Source of the DNA: Nocardia mexicana NBRC 108244
Lineage (GTDB): Bacteria; Actinomycetota; Actinomycetes; Mycobacteriales; Mycobacteriaceae
Assembly: GCF_001613165.1 (NCBI RefSeq)
Contig: NZ_BDBV01000066.1
Coordinates: 60,070 to 124,069 of the forward strand
Length of the DNA: 64,000 nucleotides
Reading direction: 5' to 3'
Below, piece after piece: positions 50,953 to 58,310 of the stretch. The stretch's first letter is position 1. Each line of letters starts with the position of its first letter. Made by a program: the position numbers and the translations under genes. Under the pieces are notes generated by a model, which worked only from the letters and a program-made list of their open reading frames with translations, was not told where the DNA came from and searched no databases.

Positions 50953-51369
50953 CTAGTGCTTCTCGGGGCCCAGGTGGTACTCGAACACCAGGCCGCCGAC
51001 CGTGATCAGGATGCAGATCACGCCGACGCCGATCAGCCAGAACTGGAAGAACGCGAAGCCGATCGCGGTCACCGAGGCGGCCGCGGCGATCAGGATGGGC
51101 CAGAAGCTGCCGGGCGAGAAGAAGCCCAGGTCGCCGGCGCCGTCCACGATCTCGGCATCCTCGTAGTCCTCCGGGCGCAGATCCAGGCGGCGGGCCACGA
51201 AGCGGAAGTAGGTGCCGACGATCAGCGTCAGACCCGCGGTCAGCACGATCGCGGTGGTACCGGCCCATTCGACGCCGGTGCGCGACTGCGCGGTGAAGAA
51301 TGCGTAGACGACGCCCACGATGATGAAGAACACCGTGAGCAGCTCGAAGATGCGTGCTTCGACCTTCAT
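50953..51369 (-). CDS. ctaF: Cytochrome c oxidase subunit IV (actinobacterial CtaF)
   Basis: 138 residues with four transmembrane helices (ELLTVFFIIVGVVYAFFTAQ, TTAIVLTAGLTLIVGTYFRFVARR, PILIAAAASVTAIGFAFFQFW, VGVICILITVGGLVFEYH). The conserved loop RPEDYEDAEIVDGAGDLGFFSPGSFWP is characteristic of the actinobacterial aa3-oxidase subunit. It follows ctaC by 13 bp in the order found throughout mycolata. Confidence 0.95.
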   Translation of the reverse strand: MKVEARIFELLTVFFIIVGVVYAFFTAQSRTGVEWAGTTAIVLTAGLTLIVGTYFRFVARRLDLRPEDYEDAEIVDGAGDLGFFSPGSFWPILIAAAASVTAIGFAFFQFWLIGVGVICILITVGGLVFEYHLGPEKH

Positions 51370-51382
51370 GTCAGTTCAGTCC

Positions 51383-52483
51383 TCACTTGCTCTCGGCCTG
51401 GGCGGCTTCGCGCGCGGTGCGGTCGGTGTCGAACGGGTGCGTGGTCACCGACACCGGCGACTCGCCGATGCTCGCCAGCGCCTCGGCGTTGGTCGCGCCC
51501 TTCTCCCGCACCTGCAGGTAGCGCTCGAACTTCTCCGGGCTCACGGCCCGGACCTCGAAGTTCATCATCGAGTGGAAAGTACCGCACATCTCCGCGCAAC
51601 GGCCGACGAAGGCGCCCTCCCGCTCGATCTTGGTGATCTGGAAGGTGTTGTCGGAGTGGTTTTCCTTCGGGTTCGGCATCACGTCGCGCTTGAACAGGAA
51701 CTCCGGCACCCAGAAGGAGTGGATGACGTCCGCGGCGGCGAGCTGGAACTCGACGACCTTGCCGGTCGGCAGCACCAGCACCGGGATCTCCCGGCTGGAG
51801 CCGATCGTCTCGACCTTGTCGTAGTGCAGGTAGGAGGTGTCGTTGGCGGGCAGGCCGTTGTTCGGACCCGGCTGCGGATGGCCGTCGACCTTGCGCTCCT
51901 TGTACTCCTCGATGATCTCCTGGTTCAGGGAGTTGCGCTCCTTGTCGGCGCCGTCGTAGATCTGGCCGCCCGGCAGCACCGCCTTCTGGTAGCCGAACTT
52001 CCAGTTCCACTGGAACGCGGTCACATCGACGACCACATCCGGGTTCGACACCTTCTCGTGCACGTAGTTCTGCACGACCACGGTGAAGTAGAAGAGCACC
52101 GCGATGATCACGAACGGAATCGCCGTGTAGGTCAGCTCCAGCGGCACGTTGTACCCGGTCTGGCGCGGGAACTCCGGCGAATTCGACTTCTTGCGGTGGA
52201 AGGCCACGGTCCAGAAGGTGAGGCCCCACACCAGCACGCCCATCGCCAGGGCGGCGACCACCGACCACGTCCACAGCTCGCGCATCCGGGTCGCCTGCGG
52301 GGTGACACCCGTGGGCCAGCCGAACCGCAGCACGGGGTTGTCGATCGAGCAGCCCGAGACGAGCAGCACGGTGATCCCCATGGACACCGCCAGCCCGGCC
52401 CGCCGAAGGGTGCGGCCCCGTCCGCCGGAGGTAGAGCCCCCGCCGGGGCGTGCCCCTGTCGCTTCGCTCGCCTTGTGCGCCAC
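51383..52483 (-). CDS. ctaC: Cytochrome c oxidase subunit II
   Basis: 366 residues. A lipoprotein-type signal (VLLVSGCSIDNP, lipidated Cys at about residue 45) is followed by two membrane helices. The periplasmic cupredoxin domain carries the CuA site: HSFWVPEF and CAEMCGTFHSMM (two Cys, His and Met ligands). WNWKFGYQ is the electron-entry aromatic patch. GTG 52483 was chosen because AGGAAGG lies 8 bases upstream; a TTG two codons earlier is too close. Confidence 0.95.
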   Translation of the reverse strand: MAHKASEATGARPGGGSTSGGRGRTLRRAGLAVSMGITVLLVSGCSIDNPVLRFGWPTGVTPQATRMRELWTWSVVAALAMGVLVWGLTFWTVAFHRKKSNSPEFPRQTGYNVPLELTYTAIPFVIIAVLFYFTVVVQNYVHEKVSNPDVVVDVTAFQWNWKFGYQKAVLPGGQIYDGADKERNSLNQEIIEEYKERKVDGHPQPGPNNGLPANDTSYLHYDKVETIGSSREIPVLVLPTGKVVEFQLAAADVIHSFWVPEFLFKRDVMPNPKENHSDNTFQITKIEREGAFVGRCAEMCGTFHSMMNFEVRAVSPEKFERYLQVREKGATNAEALASIGESPVSVTTHPFDTDRTAREAAQAESK

Positions 52484-52797
52484 GCTCAACGCCTTCCTGG
52501 TCGTCTAACCGACTCGCCGCCGCCCGGCGCGGACCGGGCGACGCAATATTCAGCACGTTCGGGGATCGTGGGCGGACCGGTGCAAACGCACGGTCCGGCC
52601 CGGGAGTTCCCGAGTACTACGCAGCGTAGACCAAACCGGGTACCGCGTTGTGCCCGGGTCGCATTCGACACACCGACGACCTCCGGTTCCTCGGAAAATC
52701 CCTCCCCGCACGCGCCGCACCCCGGTACGGCATACTCGGAGACTGGGTTTCGCTCGTCCTGCCCGCACCCGATCCCGGAAACGAGGTTCTCGACGCA
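52484..52797. promoter_or_regulatory. Divergent promoter region of ctaC and asnB
   Basis: About 314 bp between the divergent ctaC and asnB starts. It must contain both promoters. I did not find a convincing -10/-35 pair, riboswitch or hairpin. Confidence 0.45.
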
Positions 52798-54783
52798 GTG
52801 TGTGGACTGCTCGGATTTCTGACCGCTGACGTCGCCACCGACGACGTCGTCAACCAGGTCTACGACGCATTGCAGTGTGGCCGCCACCGCGGCCCCGACG
52901 AGCGCGGAACCTGGCACGACGAGCACATCATCCTCGGCTTCAACCGGTTGTCGATCATCGACATCGAGCATTCGCACCAGCCGCTGTTCTGGGGGCCGCC
53001 GGAGAACCCGGAGCGCTACGCGCTGGCGTTCAACGGGGAGATCTACAACTACCTGGAGCTGCGCGAGCAGCTACGGACCGAGCACGGGGCGCAGTTCCGC
53101 ACCGAGGGTGACGGCGAGTCGATCGTGGCCGGGTATCACTACTGGGGCATCGAGGTCTTCGCGCGGCTGCGGGGCATGTTCGCGTTCGCGATCTGGGACA
53201 CCGAACAGCGCAAGCTGGTGCTGGCCCGCGACCCGTTCGGCATCAAGCCGCTGTTCGTCGCGACCGGCCCGAACGGCACCGCCTACGCCAGTGAGAAGAA
53301 GAGCCTGCTGGAACTGCTTCCGGCACTGGGACTCTCGGACGAGCTGGACGTGCGAGCGCTGGAGCACTACACGGTGCTGCAGTATGTTCCGGAGCCGGAA
53401 TCGCTGCACAAGAACGTCCGGCGGCTGGAGTCCGGGTGCTACGCGATGCTGGGTCCGGGTGAAAAGCCGCGGGTCACACGGTATTTCGAGCCGCGGTTCC
53501 GGGTGGTGCCGTTCAGCAAGTCCGAGGACGAGACCGCCCACACGCCGAGCAAGCGCCCGCAGTCCCCCGGCCGGCCGAACACCGCCGAACACCGGTATCA
53601 CGAGATCGCCGAGGTGTTGAAGGATTCGGTCGCCAAGCACATGCGGGCCGATGTCACCGTCGGCTCGTTCCTGTCCGGCGGCATCGATTCGACCGCCATT
53701 GCGGCGCTGGCGATCCAGCACAATCCGAACCTGCTGACCTTCACCTCCGCTTTCGAGCGCGAGGGCTATTCGGAGGCCGACGTGGCCGCCGAGACCGCCG
53801 AGGCGATCGGCGCCAAGCACTACATCCGGACGGTGAGCCCGGAGGATTTCGCGGGGGCGATTCCCGAAATCGTCTGGTACCTCGACGATCCCGTGGCCGA
53901 CCCGGCGCTGGTGCCGCTGTACTTCGTGGCCAAGGAGGCCCGCAAGCACGTCAAGGTGGTGCTGTCCGGGGAGGGGTCGGACGAGCTGTTCGGCGGTTAC
54001 ACGATCTATCGGGAACCGTTGTCGCTCAAGCCCTTCGAGTATCTTCCGCAGGGGCTGCGGCGGCTGGCGGGGAAGCTGTCGGACCGGATCCCCGAGGGCA
54101 CCCGGGGCAAGAGCCTGCTGCACCGCGGGTCGCTGACGCTCGAGGAGCGCTACTACGGCAATGCCCGCAGCTTCAACGACGCCCAATTGCGTTCGGTGCT
54201 GCGCGAATTCCGGCCCGAATGGACGCATCAGGACGTGACCGGGCCGATCTACGCCAAGCAGGACGCCGATATGGATCCGGTGGCGCGGATGCAGCACCTG
54301 GACCTGTTCACCTGGCTGCGCGGTGACATCCTGGTCAAGGCCGACAAGATGACCATGGCCAACTCGCTCGAGCTGCGGGTGCCGTTCCTGGACTCCGAGG
54401 TCTTCGCGGTCGCCGAGAAGATCCCCTACGACCAGAAGATCACCAAGGAGACCACCAAGTACGCGCTGCGGCGGGCACTGGAGGAAATCGTCCCGCCGCA
54501 CGTGCTGCACCGTCCCAAGCTGGGCTTCCCGGTGCCGCTGCGGCACTGGCTGCGCGGTCCGGAGCTGCACGACTGGGCGGCCGCGCAGATCGCCGACTCC
54601 CAGACCGACCACCTGCTGGACAAGTCGGCGATCAAGGCGATGCTGGAGGCCCACCGTTCCGGGTCGTCCGATCACAGCCGCCGCCTGTGGACGCTGCTGG
54701 TGTTCATGATCTGGCACGGCATCTTCGTCGAGGACCGCATCAAGCCGCAGATCCAGGAGCCCACCTACCCGGTGCGCCTGTAG
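52798..54783 (+). CDS. asnB: Asparagine synthase (glutamine-hydrolysing)
   Basis: 661 residues. GTG at 52798 is followed directly by Cys2, the glutaminase nucleophile (M-C-G-L-L-G), which fixes the start. RGPDERGTW and NGEIYNYLELR complete the N-terminal Ntn domain. The synthetase domain has the pyrophosphate loop SFLSGGIDSTAIAALA and GEGSDELFGGY. Converts aspartate to asparagine. Homologues next to ctaC in mycobacteria and corynebacteria (AsnB/LtsA) affect cell-wall amidation and lysozyme resistance. Confidence 0.95.
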   Translation: MCGLLGFLTADVATDDVVNQVYDALQCGRHRGPDERGTWHDEHIILGFNRLSIIDIEHSHQPLFWGPPENPERYALAFNGEIYNYLELREQLRTEHGAQFRTEGDGESIVAGYHYWGIEVFARLRGMFAFAIWDTEQRKLVLARDPFGIKPLFVATGPNGTAYASEKKSLLELLPALGLSDELDVRALEHYTVLQYVPEPESLHKNVRRLESGCYAMLGPGEKPRVTRYFEPRFRVVPFSKSEDETAHTPSKRPQSPGRPNTAEHRYHEIAEVLKDSVAKHMRADVTVGSFLSGGIDSTAIAALAIQHNPNLLTFTSAFEREGYSEADVAAETAEAIGAKHYIRTVSPEDFAGAIPEIVWYLDDPVADPALVPLYFVAKEARKHVKVVLSGEGSDELFGGYTIYREPLSLKPFEYLPQGLRRLAGKLSDRIPEGTRGKSLLHRGSLTLEERYYGNARSFNDAQLRSVLREFRPEWTHQDVTGPIYAKQDADMDPVARMQHLDLFTWLRGDILVKADKMTMANSLELRVPFLDSEVFAVAEKIPYDQKITKETTKYALRRALEEIVPPHVLHRPKLGFPVPLRHWLRGPELHDWAAAQIADSQTDHLLDKSAIKAMLEAHRSGSSDHSRRLWTLLVFMIWHGIFVEDRIKPQIQEPTYPVRL

Positions 54784-54849
54784 CCTTCTGACCTGCGGCT
54801 GCGCGTTCGAGACCTCGTACCTGTCGCCCGGCGGGGCTAGCCTCGGAGC

Positions 54850-55119
54850 ATGTGCAGAAACATCACTCCCCTGCGCGGGCTGGAGCCCGCGGCGACGTCG
54901 GAGGAGATCCAGGCCGCGGCGTTGCAGTACGTGCGCAAGGTCGGCGGCCTGTCCAGTGTCTCCGAAGCCAATCGTGCGGTGGTGGAGGCCGCGGTCGCCG
55001 ACATCGCGGCCGTCACCACCCGCCTGCTGGCCGAGCTCCCCGAGCGCAAGGTCCCGCCGAAGACCATCCCGCCGCTGCGCCGCCCCGAGGTCCGCGCGCG
55101 CATCGAGGCCCGCGGCTGA
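54850..55119 (+). CDS. DUF2277 family protein
   Basis: 89 residues. The N-terminus MCRNITPLRGLEPAATSEEIQAAALQYVRKVGG is the family signature, with the start fixed by MCRNI. It is a small helical protein of unknown function, common in actinobacteria. It ends 16 bp before the following kinase-like gene and likely forms an operon with it. Confidence 0.85.
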   Translation: MCRNITPLRGLEPAATSEEIQAAALQYVRKVGGLSSVSEANRAVVEAAVADIAAVTTRLLAELPERKVPPKTIPPLRRPEVRARIEARG

Positions 55120-55135
55120 GCACTGCGGACCGCCG

Positions 55136-55657
55136 GTGAACGAGCCGTCCGAGGTCTTGCTCATCGGTGGGCGGTCCGGGGTGGGCAAGAGCAGTATCGG
55201 GTTCGAGCTGCACGCTCAGCTGTCGGATCTCGGTGTACGGCACTGCTTGATCGAGGGGGATCTGCTCGACCTCGCGTACCCCGCGCCGTGGGAGCACGAG
55301 CTGGCCGAGCAGAACCTGGCCGCCATGTGGTCGAACTATCGGGCCCTCGGTTATCGCCGCATGATCTACACCAATACCGCCAGCGTCCTCCCCGCGGTCG
55401 CCGACAAGCTGACCGCCGCCATGGGCGACGCCCCCACCGCGATCGGCATCCTACTCACCTGCACGGACGAGTCTGCGAGACACCGACTTTCACAGCGCGA
55501 GATCGGCACGGCGCTGGACCGCCACCTGCACCGCAGCACGTGCATGGCGGAGAAGCTCAACCGCGAGGCCCCACCGTGGGTCCACCGCATCCCCACCGAC
55601 CACCGCCCGATCCCCGACATCGCCACCCAAATCCTCACCCACACCGGCTGGACCTAG
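55136..55657 (+). CDS. P-loop ATPase / small kinase-like protein
   Basis: 173 residues from a GTG. LLIGGRSGVGKSSIGFELHAQL (P-loop, about residues 8-29), HCLIEGDLLDLAYP and a final GILLTCTDESARHRLSQREIG region resemble adenylate/shikimate-kinase-like AAA_33 proteins. No substrate is evident. It is followed by a repeat-filled gap. Confidence 0.75.
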   Translation: MNEPSEVLLIGGRSGVGKSSIGFELHAQLSDLGVRHCLIEGDLLDLAYPAPWEHELAEQNLAAMWSNYRALGYRRMIYTNTASVLPAVADKLTAAMGDAPTAIGILLTCTDESARHRLSQREIGTALDRHLHRSTCMAEKLNREAPPWVHRIPTDHRPIPDIATQILTHTGWT

Positions 55658-56102
55658 CCCACCCACCCTCACACACCTTGCGCACATCCCGCACCCCGTG
55701 CACACTCCCGCACCCCCTGCATGCCCCCGCACCTTGCGCACGCCTACGCACCTTGCGCCCGCCCCCTTGCACGCTCACGCACCTTGCGCACGCCGCCCCT
55801 GCACGCTCACGCACCTTGCGCACGCCGCCCCTGCACGCTCACGCACCTTGCGCACACCCCCTGCACGCTCACGCACCTTGCGCACACCCCCGCGCACGCC
55901 CACGCACCTTGCGCACACCCCCTGCACGCCCACGCCACCCCGTGTGCGCCACGCAGCCCGTGCGCGAACGGATACAGGGTGCGCGAACGCAAGGCCAGGG
56001 CGGGAGGCGCGGTCGCAGTACGGCGGGGCTCGCCGGGGACGTCGCCGTTGAGGCTGTCACACTACGTCGGCGGTTTCGCGCTCGACGTGCGGCCCGTTCA
56101 CG
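55658..56102. repeat. Degenerate tandem array centred on CGCACCTTGCGCAC
   Basis: This 445-bp gap has no gene. From about 55735 to 55950 units of 30-32 bp carry GCACGCTCACGCACCTTGCG; two exact 32-bp copies lie at 55769-55800 and 55801-55832 with shorter variants after. Near 55960-55990 the inverted form (GTGCGCGAACG) appears twice, so the array could fold. Similar words recur in the gaps at 58.1 and 63.3 kb. Confidence 0.8.
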
Positions 56103-56669
56103 TCACTTCCGGTAGCACTGGAGGATGACGCCCGACGTGGGGAACGACCGGGATTCGGTGAATCTCAGGTCCTGGCGAGTGTCGTCGACGAAGAGCCGCT
56201 CCCCCGCGCCGAGCAGCACCGGGAAGACCAGCAGCCGGATTTCGTCGACCAGGTCGCGGCGCAGGAATTCCTGTGCCGTGGCGGCCCCGGCGAACAGCAC
56301 GAGCGGCTTGCCGGGCTTGCTCTTCAACTCGGCCGTCTCGGCGGTGAGATCGGCGCCGATGGTCGACGCGGGCTGCCAGTCCAGCGGGGTGTCCGGCCGC
56401 GAGGTGACCACGATCTTCGGTATCCCGTTGACGAGCGCCGCGAGCTCCGCATCCCCCGGCGTGGCCGGATTCTCTTGCGCCTGCGGCCAATACTGCGCCA
56501 ACAGCTCATAGGACTTGCGCCCGAAGATCTGCGCATCCACGCTGCCGAGCAGCTCGGCCAGATAGCCGTCCAGCTCGGGATCGTCCACCTCGATCCAGTC
56601 CAGGCCGCCGTCCGGCCCGGCAGCGTATCCGTCCAGGGTGACCATCATGTGCAGGATCAGTGGTCGCAT
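56103..56669 (-). CDS. Dihydrofolate-reductase-like (RibD C-terminal) protein
   Basis: 188 residues. RPLILHMMVTLDGYAAGPDGGLDWIE, AQIFGRKSYELLAQYWP, KPLVLFAGAATAQEFLRRDLVDEIRLLVFPVLLGAGERLF are the standard motifs of the RibD_C/DHFR superfamily. These proteins use NADPH; most stand-alone members such as YyaP and YwjB have no known substrate. GGAGAG precedes the ATG at 56669, which discards a long upstream open frame lying in repeats. Confidence 0.85.
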   Translation of the reverse strand: MRPLILHMMVTLDGYAAGPDGGLDWIEVDDPELDGYLAELLGSVDAQIFGRKSYELLAQYWPQAQENPATPGDAELAALVNGIPKIVVTSRPDTPLDWQPASTIGADLTAETAELKSKPGKPLVLFAGAATAQEFLRRDLVDEIRLLVFPVLLGAGERLFVDDTRQDLRFTESRSFPTSGVILQCYRK

Positions 56670-57235
56670 AGCTCTCCTCGTCGAATTCGGTTGTCCCCAA
56701 TCCCGACGAACCGAGTGACCAGAATTCATCGGAACCCGGCCCACGCCACCCCCTACACGTTCCCGCACGCCCTGCAAGGCCATGCAGGAGATGCGGCAAC
56801 GTGCAGGGGTGCGAGAGAACGTGCAGGCAGTGCGAGAGTGCAGGTATCCGCGGTGGTGGGGCGGAAATACGCGGTGGTGCGGGAAACTTCGGTGGTGCGG
56901 CAATGCACCGGTGGTGCGGCAATGCACCGGGCGTGCGGCATCGCACCGGGCCTGCAGCAACGCACCGAGCGTGCAGCAACGCGCCGAGCGTGCAGCAACG
57001 CGCCGAGCGTGCAGCAACACGCCGGGCATGCAGCAACGCACCGAGCACACGGCAACGCGCCGAGCGTGCAGCAACGCACCGGGGTGCGGCAACACGCCGG
57101 GCATGCAGCAACGCACCGAGGGTGCCGCAATTGCACGGGCGTGCGGCAATGCACGGGCGTGCGGCAATGCACGGGCGTGCGGCAATGCACGGGGGTGCGG
57201 CAATGCACGGGCCGGTGCGGGTATGGGTCCCGGTA
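56670..57235. repeat. Array of 18-19 bp tandem repeats upstream of cobS stop
   Basis: From about 56885 to 57220 the 19-bp unit GCGTGCAGCAACGCGCCGA and variants repeat about 17 times, the last four shortening to an 18-bp GCGTGCGGCAATGCACGG. Open frames through it on both strands are artefacts of the repeat. The first 200 bp also contain GTGCAGG and GCGAGA words. No gene is present. Confidence 0.85.
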
Positions 57236-57997
57236 TCACGGGTGCAGGGACAGGAGGGCTGCGGTTACGGTGACGGTGAGTTCGCTGGCGGCGCCGAGGA
57301 CGTCGCCGTTGAGGCCGCCGAAGCGGCGGTGGCAGTGGCGGACGAGCAGCGCGGCGACAGCAAGACCCGCGGCGACTGCGAGAGCGCCGAGCCAGAGGCG
57401 GTCCGGGGTCGCGAATACTCCTGCGGCGACGGCGATTACGCACCACGCAGCTGCGACGATGGTGGACTGTGTACCTGCCACCAGCGCACCGAATCCGGCG
57501 CCGGGCGCCGCGGTACCACCCCGGCGGCAGGACAGCACGACCGCGACCCGACCGGCCGCCACAGCCACCACGACGGCCCACCACCTGCCGTACTCGGCCA
57601 GTGCCGCAAAGGACAGCGCCTGAATTCCGACGGCGAACAGTAACGCCGCTACCCCGAACGGCCCCGCGCCCCCGCTCTTCATGATCTCGCGCGCCCGCTC
57701 GGGTGGGCCGTAACTACCGAGACCGTCCATCGTGTCGGCCAGGCCGTCCAGGTGCATGCCCCGCGTCGCGAGCGCCAGCGCCGCCACCGCGAGCAACCCG
57801 GCCAGCCCGAAACTCGTTCCGGCCGTGGCCGATACCCACAGCACCCCGGCCGCACCGCCCCCGAGCAAGAGCCCGACCAGTGGGGCGAGCGCAATCGCCC
57901 GGCCCGCGATCACCCGATCCACCACGCCCGGTCCCCGAATCGGCAGCACCGTCAGCCAGGACAACGCCAAACGAATTCCGCTCACCGGCACCCCCAC
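57236..57997 (-). CDS. cobS: Adenosylcobinamide-GDP ribazoletransferase (cobalamin synthase)
   Basis: 253 residues, six or seven hydrophobic helices. Joins adenosylcobinamide-GDP and alpha-ribazole (phosphate) to give cobalamin, at the membrane. Family motifs: RGMHLDGLADTMDGLGSYGPPERAREIMKSGGAGPFGVAALL (Asp-rich site, about residues 79-120), GR near SCRRGG and FGGLNGDVLGAASELTVTV. It is downstream of the cobU-cobT fusion on the same strand but separated by 313 bp. Confidence 0.95.
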   Translation of the reverse strand: MGVPVSGIRLALSWLTVLPIRGPGVVDRVIAGRAIALAPLVGLLLGGGAAGVLWVSATAGTSFGLAGLLAVAALALATRGMHLDGLADTMDGLGSYGPPERAREIMKSGGAGPFGVAALLFAVGIQALSFAALAEYGRWWAVVVAVAAGRVAVVLSCRRGGTAAPGAGFGALVAGTQSTIVAAAWCVIAVAAGVFATPDRLWLGALAVAAGLAVAALLVRHCHRRFGGLNGDVLGAASELTVTVTAALLSLHP

Positions 57998-58310
57998 CGA
58001 ACCTCACCGCCGATGGGCACACCCCGGCCCACCCGGTTCACCACAACACCACCGACACAGGCAACTACACGCCGGGTTATCCCGTTCCCGCACCCCGTAC
58101 CTGCCCCCGCACCCCTTGCGTAGCTGTGTAGCGAGTGCGAGAACGCGCAGGGCGTGCGCGAACCGGTCTGCGACGACGACTGGCGCCGCGGGAGCGGGAG
58201 ATACCTGTGGTCAGGTATTCCAGGGAGGGGGCTCGAGGCGGACCTCACGACCCCAGGTGGGGTGCCGCACGGGCTCCGCGCAGGCTCGGCGCAGTACTTC
58301 ACCCGCCGGG
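57998..58310. other. Gap between cobS and cobU-cobT with short inverted repeats
   Basis: No gene was found. CCCGCACCCCGTACCTG at about 58089 and a facing GTGCGAGAACGCGCAGGGCGTGCGCGAACC from 58135 resemble the repeats at 55.7 and 63.3 kb. I looked for a cobalamin riboswitch (B12 box) and did not find one. Confidence 0.5.

Noticed and set aside
55735..55950. Possible CRISPR array
   Set aside because: Units follow each other directly with no unique spacers, vary in length and have no cas genes nearby.
56702..57643. Long open frames on both strands across the 18-19 bp repeat array
   Set aside because: They consist of repeated Arg/Ala/Cys/Asn words created by the minisatellite, lack start signals and overlap the real DHFR-like and cobS genes.
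57998..58310. Cobalamin riboswitch upstream of cobS
   Set aside because: No B12 box or supporting pairing was found; the gap holds short G+C-rich repeats instead.
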